NCBI GenBank assembly: GCA_017408625.1
Contig: JAFQUG010000374.1
Span: forward strand, 1 to 7,998
Direction: 5' to 3'
Source of the DNA: Clostridia bacterium
Lineage (GTDB): Bacteria > Bacillota_A > Clostridia > Oscillospirales > CAG-272
Length of the DNA: 7,998 nucleotides
In this document: in pieces, positions 1 through 4,765 of the stretch
Layout of the letters: each line of letters begins with the position of its first letter
How positions within the stretch are numbered: the first letter of the stretch is position 1
Position numbers and translations under genes: made by a program
The notes under the pieces: model-generated
Database searches by the model: none
Told to the model about the DNA's origin: nothing
The model's input: only the letters and a program-made list of their open reading frames with translations

Positions 1-291
1 ATAAATGAAATCGTGCAGAGGTTTACTGGTATAGTGGGAATAATCGCCGTAAATGGCAATACGACCACCGTAATTGATGTATTTTTGAAGCATCTCACCA
101 GCGAATCCAGAGCTGAGAATAAAGAAATTATCGGAAATCAACGATTTACTGATTGCAATATTCTTTGTTCCAATCTCATACTTTGCACTCATAAGCAAGT
201 CAAGAGCAGAGGAAGTATCTGTTATAACTTTATCTTCGCTGTGTACCACGGCGCAGACAACGTTATTTCTCACAACTTTTTCAATAGTCAA
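1..291 (-). CDS. DUF4180 domain protein (partial, C-terminus off window)
   Basis: Read on the minus strand from a TTG at 291-289, 97 codons run open to the window edge. The start is chosen because AGAAGGAGGG (307-298) lies 6 nt upstream, an in-frame TAA lies at 327-325, and no ATG lies between them. The product begins MTIEKVVRNNVVCAVVHSED and continues with SALDLLMSAKYEIG, then SSGFAGEMLQKYINYGGRIA, then IYGDYSHYTSKPLHDFIY. This ordered pattern matches my recollection of the DUF4180 family: a small (about 110-120 aa) protein with an ALDL motif, an 'aGEiLQKf.NY' helix and a 'GDfs.Y.SksLrDFIyEsN' C-terminal motif. Only about 15-20 residues should be missing. No signal peptide or membrane segment is visible. 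The biochemical function of the family is not established. It is transcribed away from the recD2 remnant, from its own promoter. Confidence is high that it is a gene and good for the family. Confidence 0.88.
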   Translation of the reverse strand, partial: MTIEKVVRNNVVCAVVHSEDKVITDTSSALDLLMSAKYEIGTKNIAISKSLISDNFFILSSGFAGEMLQKYINYGGRIAIYGDYSHYTSKPLHDFIY

Positions 292-323
292 AATTATCCC
301 TCCTTCTGATAGATTTACGCTAT

Positions 324-352
324 ATTATAGCACAAATCGTTAGATATATCAA
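324..352 (-). promoter_or_regulatory. Sigma-A type promoter of the DUF4180 gene
   Basis: On the minus strand there is a -35 TTGATA (352-347), a 17-nt spacer and a perfect -10 TATAAT (329-324). The bases TGC immediately before the -10 form an extended -10 (TGn). Transcription would start near 317, giving a short leader that carries the AGAAGGAGGG ribosome binding site. Confidence 0.85.
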
Positions 353-410
353 GGGGTTAGACGAAAATAGGATGACTTAACTTAATTCCAACGCTTACCT
401 ATCGGTATAA

Positions 411-611
411 TATCCCATCGTCATTGTGCCTATGTATGCAGCACCTCCCATGCTGCTGACACGTAATTTGCTGTATACCGCAGTCACGCGTGCGCAGAAT
501 ATGGTCATTTTCGTAGGCAGAGAAGAGGTTGTGGCGCAAATGGTGGGTAATAACCGCCAGTCCATGCGCTATACGGGACTTGCGCAACGACTGCGCACCG
601 AGGTGGAATGA
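411..611 (+). pseudogene. recD2: recD2 3' remnant (SF1 helicase C-terminus)
   Basis: About 66 codons remain of the C-terminal end of an ATP-dependent RecD-like (RecD2/TraA-type, SF1B) DNA helicase. The residues YPIVIVPMY are followed by LLTRNLLYTAVTRAQNMVIF and VGREEVVAQMVGNNRQ, then RYTGLAQRL. The TRNLLYTAVTRA block is the helicase motif VI region, and the NNR/RYTGLAQRL tail is typical of RecD2. A full-length protein is about 720-750 aa, so roughly 90% is absent. An in-frame TAA lies at 408-410, directly before the homology starts. The GTG at 426 has no ribosome binding site, and motif I-V sequences are not visible upstream, where the DNA instead holds the promoter of the divergent DUF4180 gene. 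The reading frame ends TGA at 609-611 and overlaps the comF ATG, the usual recD2-comF arrangement. It is a remnant, either from deletion or insertion or from an assembly join. Confidence 0.85.
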
Positions 612-1369
612 TGAAAACAAGCTTCAGAATGCTGCGCAGATTGTTGTTTCCGCCCAAGTGCGCCGCCTGCGGTGCGCTTTTGGACGACGCATTTTCTGCC
701 GCACCCCGTGCGCTCTGCGCACCTTGCCTTGTCAAATGGGATGCACAAAAGGAAGAGCTTTGCCATTGCTGTGGTGAGCCTGTGGCCGATTGCAAGCGTC
801 CGGTCAACGCCATGCCCAAGCATGGTATCAGTGCTTTGATCAAGCTGGTGGAATATGAGCCGCAAAAGCGCGGGGGCGTGGGAAACCGCCTCATTTTCAA
901 GCTCAAGGATCAGGAAAGTGCCGAGCTGCAGGCCTTTTTGGCAGCCGAGCTGGCACCTGCGATCTACAAGCAGTTGACCGAGCTGGGGCAGACCCCCGAA
1001 AACGCCGTGCTTGTATGGGCACCGCGCTCGAAAAAAGCAGAGCGGGCACGCGGATTTGATCAATCAAGAGGGCTTTGTATAGCCCTTGCACGCGAGCTTG
1101 GCATGCCAAAGCCCGTAAAAATGATCCGCCGCATGGGCGGTCGTGTGCAAAAGATGCTTGGCGAGGAGCAGAGACGGCAGAATGCATTTTCCGCCTTTGA
1201 GGCTGTGCCCGAGCACTGTGCCGACTTGAAAGGGAAGTGCGTGATCTTAATTGACGACGTGGTCACCACGGGCTCGACGCTTTCTGCATGTGCGGCCAAG
1301 CTGCGCCCCTATAAGCCTGCGCATATCATCGCGGCCTGCATTGCGGTGGATGCGCCGATGGAACGCTAA
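608..1369 (+). CDS. comF: ComF family phosphoribosyltransferase-like protein
   Basis: A 253-aa protein of typical ComF/GntX length. The N-terminal zinc-finger region has CxxC pairs at C18/C21 and C37/C40, then C52/C55-G and C62. The C-terminal half is a type I phosphoribosyltransferase fold: APRSKKAERARGFDQSRGL (about residues 138-156) is the R-x-RGF-Q segment conserved in ComF, and VILIDDVVTTGSTL (212-225) is the PRPP-binding loop with acidic pair D216/D217. In naturally competent Firmicutes, ComF works with the ComFA helicase in DNA uptake; stand-alone copies in Clostridia are common and their role is unclear. No signal or membrane segment is visible, so it should be cytoplasmic. The start is one of two consecutive ATGs (608, 611), with AGGTGG at 601-606 upstream; ATG608 overlaps the recD2 stop as ATGA, implying translational coupling. 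Since recD2 is broken, its original promoter may be gone, and whether comF is still expressed is open. Confidence 0.93.
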   Translation: MMKTSFRMLRRLLFPPKCAACGALLDDAFSAAPRALCAPCLVKWDAQKEELCHCCGEPVADCKRPVNAMPKHGISALIKLVEYEPQKRGGVGNRLIFKLKDQESAELQAFLAAELAPAIYKQLTELGQTPENAVLVWAPRSKKAERARGFDQSRGLCIALARELGMPKPVKMIRRMGGRVQKMLGEEQRRQNAFSAFEAVPEHCADLKGKCVILIDDVVTTGSTLSACAAKLRPYKPAHIIAACIAVDAPMER

Positions 1370-1453
1370 AGCAAACACAGGGGCGAGTGTTTCACAAACT
1401 GAAATGAGATCGTCCGAAAAAACGCAGCCCTATGGGCGTGAAAAATTAGCGGT

Positions 1454-1502
1454 AAAAAGAGAGAGTCATGCGAAAAGACATTTCGCAAAGCTCTCTCTTT
1501 TT
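1454..1502 (+). terminator. Bidirectional stem-loop terminator after comF
   Basis: AAAAAGAGAGAG (1454-1465) pairs perfectly with CTCTCTCTTTTT (1491-1502). Inside is a second stem, TGCGAAA (1469-1475) with TTTCGCA (1481-1487), and a 5-nt loop. Either strand ends in CTCTCTCTTTTT, so it could stop transcription from comF on plus and from the convergent esterase gene on minus. It lies 84 nt past the comF stop. The stem base is A/U-rich rather than GC-rich, so efficiency is uncertain. Confidence 0.7.
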
Positions 1503-1510
1503 GCTATATG

Positions 1511-1684
1511 AGTGATATTCCGACTGCGTCGGAGTGATATTATCGCTGCCGCGATAGTGATATTGAAGCCTTGCGACTTCAGTGATATTCTATTCGCCTC
1601 CAAAACTTGCGAAGCAAATACCACTCGCCAAAGGCGAATATCACTGCCAAAGGCAATATCACTCGCCGGGGGGCGAATAGAACT
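1511..1684. repeat. AGTGATATT array: four direct plus four inverted 9-mers with mini-hairpin spacers
   Basis: Forward copies of AGTGATATT lie at 1511-1519, 1533-1541, 1556-1564 and 1581-1589, all exact. Inverted copies (AATATCACT) lie at 1637-1645 and 1655-1663 (exact), 1617-1625 (one mismatch) and 1676-1684 (two mismatches). Spacers are self-complementary but unrelated in sequence: CCGAC/GTCGG (1520-1532), ATCGC/GCGAT (1542-1555), GAAG/CTTC (1565-1580), CGCC/GGCG (1626-1636), GCC/GGC (1646-1654) and CGCC/GGCG (1664-1675). The centre, 1590-1616, contains TTCGC/GCGAA. The two halves can pair copy by copy, leaving opposed hairpins between the helices. No open reading frame of note and no CRISPR-like spacers. 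Function unknown. Confidence 0.9.
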
Positions 1685-1732
1685 GGGGAGATACTCCGCT
1701 TGGAGTATCTCCCCATGGGGCTGCATTTTTTT
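1685..1732 (+). terminator. 13-bp perfect hairpin, possible second terminator
   Basis: GGGGAGATACTCC (1685-1697), loop GCTT, then GGAGTATCTCCCC (1702-1714) form a perfect 13-bp stem. A run of seven T follows at 1726-1732, but 11 nt separate it from the stem, so this is not a canonical intrinsic terminator. It sits directly after the last repeat of the array and just before the esterase stop codon. It may instead be a structural part of the array unit. Confidence 0.5.
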
Positions 1733-1735
1733 GCT

Positions 1736-2554
1736 TTATGCGAAATTCACCATCCATCTTCCCGCATCCAGGATCCATCTCTCGCATTCGGGGCGCTCCA
1801 GAAGGGGCTGTCCGTACGAGGTCTCTCTGTTGCAGAGTGCCAGGCCGTGAGGGCCGTGGGGGTAAACGTGCAGCTCAAACGAGATGCCGTGATCAGCCAG
1901 TGCGTGTGCGTAGAGCAGCGAATTCTGAACGGGAACGCCTTGGTCCTCGGCCGTGTGCCAGATAAAGGCAGGGGCGGTCTTGGCGTTTACGTGCTTCTCC
2001 ACCGAGTAGTAAGCGCGCTCCTCGGCGGTCGCCTCTGCAGATCCGCACAGCATATTGAACGAGCCTGCGTGACCGTAGTGGTTGCTTGCGATCACAGGGT
2101 AACCAAGCACCGTGCCCGTGGGGCGGTGCAGGTCGTTATCCGTGCATCCAACCGCTTCACGGATCTCGGGCAGGTCAAACATGGTGCCGCAAGAAGCCGA
2201 AAGATGGCCGCCCGCGCTGTAGCCGTTGATGAAGATGTAATTCGGGTCAACGTCGTATTCCTCCGCATGCTCGCGCAAAAGCTTGACCGTTTTGCATGCC
2301 TGGAGCAGGGGGCGGCAGTTTGCGGCATTTTCGCAGATCGAATAGCGTAGAATGAATACGTTAAAGCCCTGTGCCAGAAACTGCAGTACAATGGGCTCCG
2401 CCTCGCGGGCAGAGAGGAATGCGTAACCGCCGCCGGGGCAAACGATGACCGTGCGGCGCGCGCCGATGTTGAGCTCGGGGCTCTTGTCGTGCAGATAAGC
2501 GATCAGCGTGCAATCGGGATATTCGGGGAAGGGGCAAAGAGTAAAGTGCTTCAT
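1736..2554 (-). CDS. Alpha/beta hydrolase, acetyl-esterase-like
   Basis: A 272-aa serine hydrolase of the esterase/lipase (BD-FAE / acetylxylan-esterase-like) group. Visible elements, numbered from ATG at 2554: CPGGGYAFLSARE with the oxyanion-hole glycines at 41-43, nucleophile elbow GYSAGGHLSAS with S113, acid in TAEDQGVPVQNS (D204), and base in YPHGPHGL (H236). The family typically removes acetyl or other short acyl groups from sugars or polysaccharides; the substrate here cannot be told. There is no signal peptide, so it should be cytoplasmic. The ATG at 2554 is preferred because GGAAAGGA (2572-2565) lies 10 nt upstream; the in-frame GTG at 2563 would leave a single base after the ribosome binding site. 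It is a single-gene unit convergent with comF and divergent from the CBM9-like protein gene. Confidence 0.92.
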   Translation of the reverse strand: MKHFTLCPFPEYPDCTLIAYLHDKSPELNIGARRTVIVCPGGGYAFLSAREAEPIVLQFLAQGFNVFILRYSICENAANCRPLLQACKTVKLLREHAEEYDVDPNYIFINGYSAGGHLSASCGTMFDLPEIREAVGCTDNDLHRPTGTVLGYPVIASNHYGHAGSFNMLCGSAEATAEERAYYSVEKHVNAKTAPAFIWHTAEDQGVPVQNSLLYAHALADHGISFELHVYPHGPHGLALCNRETSYGQPLLERPECERWILDAGRWMVNFA

Positions 2555-2585
2555 AACGGACACGTCCTTTCCATGATTTGATTGT

Positions 2586-2614
2586 ATTATAGCACAAGCA
2601 GATCAATATTTCAA
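2586..2614 (-). promoter_or_regulatory. Sigma-A type promoter of the esterase gene
   Basis: On the minus strand: -35 TTGAAA (2614-2609), 17-nt spacer, -10 TATAAT (2591-2586), with TGC before the -10 (extended -10). It lies just upstream of the ribosome binding site and is back to back with the plus-strand promoter at 2654-2682; 39 bp separate the two -35 boxes. Confidence 0.85.
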
Positions 2615-2653
2615 TCCAAATTTGTTTGTTGTGTGAAAAAATTCCAAATACTC

Positions 2654-2682
2654 TTGACACGGAGTGCGATATTCGGTATAAT
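2654..2682 (+). promoter_or_regulatory. Perfect consensus promoter of the CBM9-like protein gene
   Basis: TTGACA (2654-2659), exactly 17 nt, then TATAAT (2677-2682): full consensus in both boxes, predicting strong constitutive expression unless repressed. The leader to the ATG at 2743 is about 53 nt and carries GAGGTG (2733-2738). The motif TCCAAAT occurs at 2615-2621 and 2643-2649 between the divergent promoters and could be an operator; this is speculative. Confidence 0.92.
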
Positions 2683-2742
2683 ATGGTTAATAGGATGGCG
2701 AGTGTTTCGTCGCTTATGAATATTTTTTTGAAGAGGTGTAAC

Positions 2743-4332
2743 ATGAAAAGAACACTGGCTCTGATCGTAGCTGCTCTCATGATCGCCGCTGTCTGCGTCA
2801 TTCCCGCAGCTGCTGCAGATCGCACTGAGGTTGCAGGCTACTATGAGTATTCTGCTGAAAAGAATGAAGAAATTCTTGCAGGCGAAGCAGGCGAGGCTTC
2901 CATGAAGTGGAACGTGCCTTACCAGGCAATCACTCCCGTTCTTGACGGTGTGATCAACAAGGACGAGTACGCTCGTTTCGAAAACTTTGAGGACTACATC
3001 ACTCTGGCAACCACCACCAGCTATGGTGCTGAGGCTGCTGACGCTCTGTACGAAAAGGTTGCAGGCGGCTTCTTTGATGCTTATTGGTGCTGGGACGGCA
3101 AGTACATGTACATGGCGTTCAACATCGACTGCATTGACGACTACTACTGCACGCCCGATCAGGACGTTATGCTGTTTGCATACAACTGCCTGCAGATCGG
3201 CTTTGCTGACGTAGACGCAGTAGGCAAGGACCCCTCCTACACCGAGCTGGGCTTTGGCTATGACAACATCAATCAAAGAGACATCACCTTCTCCTGGACT
3301 CCCGGCCCCGGCCAGTACCAGTCCGGTGAGGACGATTTCGTTGGTGCATACGACGAGGCTACCAAGAGAGTTACCTACGAGCTGAGAATTGACCTGCAGA
3401 AGGCGTTCGGTTGGGAAAAGTACCCCGAGAACGGCGACCAGATCAACTTCGCGTTTGTTCTTGAAGTTGCAGGTGCAAACGATTCCACCACTAACGCACA
3501 GGTTCTGTTCTGCCAGGGTATCGGCGGTCAGTACTCCATGAAGGTCAACGATTACTTTGCTCGCATTACCTTCGAAGGCAAGCCCGATGACGTTCAGATC
3601 GAAGCAGGTGTACTGCCCTCCATTTCTGAGGAAGATATGGAATACGAGCTGCGCGAAGCAATCGACTTCTCCGCGGAAAACGTGATGAACACCATGGTTG
3701 GCGAAGGCGCTAAGGTTGAGCAGATCACCGAAGGTGAGGACACCTTCATGCGTATCACCGCTGAGGCTGACGGCTGCTACGTTTACAGCACCGCATACCC
3801 CAGAAACCTGCTCTCCGACGTCAGATACCTGGTTATCAAGTACCGTACCGCATCCGAAAAGGCTGAGGAGTGCGGTCTGCTCTGGAAGACCAGACAGGAT
3901 CCCGATTTCCACATCGACGAGTGCTACTATGATTACATGGTAACCGATGGCAACTGGAACTATCTGCTGCTTGACCTGAACGGTGAAGCAAAATGGCAGG
4001 ACTACATCCAGACCTTGGGCTTCGCTCCCTTCTATGATGAAGAAGGCGTAGCAGGCTCCACTCTGGACATCGCTTGGGTCAAGTGCTACAACTACGATCC
4101 TTACGATCTGTTCGAGCAGTATCTGCCCACCGAGCCCGAGACTACCCAGGCTCCCGAGGAGAGCACCGATGCTCCCGCAGGCTCTGAGGCTGCAACCCAG
4201 ACTCCCGCAGGCACCGAGGAAGCTACCACTGAGGCTGAAAAGTCCGGCAGCTGTGGCGGTGTTGTTGGCGCAGGCGTGCTTGCTATCGTAGCAGTACTTG
4301 GCACCGCAATCGTGCTCAAGAAGAAGGACTAA
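2743..4332 (+). CDS. Secreted membrane-anchored protein with CBM9-like domain
   Basis: A 529-aa exported protein. The start ATG2743 follows AAGAGGTG (2731-2738) and gives a clean signal peptide: KR, a hydrophobic core, then IPAAAA with cleavage near residues 24-25. A longer frame exists upstream but crosses the promoter. Residues about 60-285 look like a CBM9/DOMON-type beta-sandwich: TPVLDGVINKDEY at 64-76, a WDGKYMYMAF strand, YELRIDL, ending DYFARITFEG. Residues about 305-462 form a second, probably beta-rich domain (DFSAENVMNTM, then GNWNYLLLDL) that could be another carbohydrate-binding module. A Thr/Pro/Glu-rich linker (463-500) leads to SGSCGG, a hydrophobic stretch (507-525) and a KKKD tail, so it is anchored by its C-terminus, without LPXTG. 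No catalytic domain is recognised. It probably binds glycans at the cell surface; the ligand is unknown. Single-gene unit with strong promoter and terminator. Confidence 0.88.
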   Translation: MKRTLALIVAALMIAAVCVIPAAAADRTEVAGYYEYSAEKNEEILAGEAGEASMKWNVPYQAITPVLDGVINKDEYARFENFEDYITLATTTSYGAEAADALYEKVAGGFFDAYWCWDGKYMYMAFNIDCIDDYYCTPDQDVMLFAYNCLQIGFADVDAVGKDPSYTELGFGYDNINQRDITFSWTPGPGQYQSGEDDFVGAYDEATKRVTYELRIDLQKAFGWEKYPENGDQINFAFVLEVAGANDSTTNAQVLFCQGIGGQYSMKVNDYFARITFEGKPDDVQIEAGVLPSISEEDMEYELREAIDFSAENVMNTMVGEGAKVEQITEGEDTFMRITAEADGCYVYSTAYPRNLLSDVRYLVIKYRTASEKAEECGLLWKTRQDPDFHIDECYYDYMVTDGNWNYLLLDLNGEAKWQDYIQTLGFAPFYDEEGVAGSTLDIAWVKCYNYDPYDLFEQYLPTEPETTQAPEESTDAPAGSEAATQTPAGTEEATTEAEKSGSCGGVVGAGVLAIVAVLGTAIVLKKKD

Positions 4333-4347
4333 TCCAATAGCCTTTAC

Positions 4348-4379
4348 GGGGCGTTGCGAAAGCAACGCCCCTTTTTATT
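4348..4379 (+). terminator. Intrinsic terminator of the CBM9-like protein gene
   Basis: GGGGCGTTGC (4348-4357), GAAA tetraloop, GCAACGCCCC (4362-4371), then TTTTTATT. The 10-bp perfect GC-rich stem with U-tract lies 15 nt past the stop codon. It is the first copy of a terminator-palindrome unit that recurs, split, at 4424-4670. Confidence 0.95.
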
Positions 4380-4381
4380 GC

Positions 4382-4400
4382 GGGCGACCGCAGGTCGCCC
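4382..4400. repeat. GGGCGA palindrome, copy 1
   Basis: GGGCGACC (4382-4389), loop GCA, GGTCGCCC (4393-4400), followed by CTACGG. An interspersed palindrome also found at 4649-4670 and 6759-6786; outer bases are conserved while the inner stem changes in a compensated way. Confidence 0.85.
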
Positions 4401-4423
4401 CTACGGACTCGGTATGATTTACA

Positions 4424-4648
4424 GGGGTTGCATTCGCAACCAATGCCATTAAGTTAAGGAATTGGCCCCCCGCCCCTGTCATCCTCGAGCAAGCAGCCCT
4501 CTTTTTAAGATTCTTCGCTTCGCTCAATGAATGAATCGCTCCGCAACGCGGAGCTTAAAGAGGGCTGCGCCGCGAAGGATCTTGGGGCGGGGGTATATTG
4601 TGATTTCTTAACTTAATGGCATTGCATTCGCAACGCCCCTTTTTATCG
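4424..4648 (+). terminator. Second terminator-like hairpin, split by a MITE-like insertion
   Basis: Joining 4424-4440 to 4635-4648 recreates GGGGTTGC-ATTC-GCAACGCCCC followed by TTTTTAT. This is a near copy of the terminator at 4348-4379, lacking CG in the left arm and with a different loop. The join is interrupted by the element at 4441-4624 plus one copy of its 10-bp direct repeat. As it stands, the right half cannot fold as originally; only the inner GTTGC/GCAAC stem (4427-4440) remains at the left. Confidence 0.75.
4441..4624. mobile_element. 184-bp MITE-like element with 18-bp TIRs and 10-bp TSD
   Basis: Terminal inverted repeats CAATGCCATTAAGTTAAG (4441-4458) and its exact reverse complement (4607-4624). 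Both sides are flanked by CATTCGCAAC (4431-4440 and 4625-4634), a direct repeat best read as target-site duplication; the preceding G or TTG is also shared, so its true length may be 10-13 bp. Subterminal arms also pair: CCCCCGCCCC (4467-4476) with 4584-4593, and GCAGCCCTCTTT (4493-4504) with 4557-4568; GCTCCGC/GCGGAGC (4538-4554) forms a hairpin in the right half of the centre. There is no coding capacity, so it would need a transposase supplied in trans. The family name is not known to me. Confidence 0.82.
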
Positions 4649-4670
4649 CGGGCGATTCACGAATCGCCCG
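4649..4670. repeat. GGGCGA palindrome, copy 2
   Basis: CGGGCGATTC (4649-4658), AC, GAATCGCCCG (4661-4670): a 10-bp perfect stem. It sits after the split second terminator in the same relative place as copy 1 after the first. The rest of this intergenic stretch up to 4705 shows nothing else recognisable. Confidence 0.85.
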
Positions 4671-4705
4671 CCGAATGAGAAAATGCAAAAAAACAGTCGA
4701 GGCGG

Positions 4706-4734
4706 TTGAAAACTACTCAAACTTATGCTATAAT
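4706..4734 (+). promoter_or_regulatory. Sigma-A type promoter of the M3 peptidase gene
   Basis: TTGAAA (4706-4711), 17-nt spacer, TATAAT (4729-4734), with TGC before the -10 (extended -10). The TTG of the -35 box is also a possible in-frame start codon for the peptidase, but promoter position and the ribosome binding site at 4752-4758 rule that out. Confidence 0.88.
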
Positions 4735-4765
4735 GAACGTAATAATTACAAAAGGGGGAACTGAT

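Larger units (their letters stand above)
1417..1731. repeat. Outer 20-bp inverted repeat enclosing the 1.4-1.7 kb structured block
   Basis: The 20 nt at 1417-1436 (AAAAAACGCAGCCCTATGGG) and the reverse complement of 1712-1731 (AAAAAATGCAGCCCCATGGG) agree at 18 of 20 positions. The two arms enclose the terminator hairpin, the AGTGATATT array and the GGGGAGATACTCC hairpin, giving a 315-bp unit that fills most of the space between the convergent stops of comF (1369) and the esterase (1736). It may be the boundary of a non-coding mobile unit or the base of one large fold; no clear target-site duplication is seen. Confidence 0.65.

Noticed and set aside
13..309. 98-aa plus-strand open frame
   Set aside because: It lies opposite the DUF4180 gene, which has a promoter, a ribosome binding site and family-like sequence; the plus-strand translation is not protein-like.
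406..411. TATAAT on the plus strand as a new promoter for the recD2 remnant and comF
   Set aside because: No acceptable -35 box lies 16-18 nt upstream (TAATTC/TTAATT), and there is no ribosome binding site before the GTG at 426; an effect on comF cannot be excluded but is unsupported.
1511..1684. CRISPR array
   Set aside because: The repeats are only 9 nt, spacers are 9-16 nt and self-complementary, and the orientation flips in the middle.
1607..2350. 247-aa plus-strand open frame
   Set aside because: It runs through the repeat array and antisense to the esterase; no ribosome binding site and no recognisable domain.
2683..2742. Riboswitch or attenuator in the CBM9-like gene leader
   Set aside because: The leader is only about 53 nt with a weak 4-bp GCGA/TCGC stem; too short and too weak for a known riboswitch class.
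2611..4365. 584-aa minus-strand open frame
   Set aside because: Shadow of the CBM9-like protein gene; it crosses that gene's promoter and terminator, and long antisense frames arise from its codon bias.
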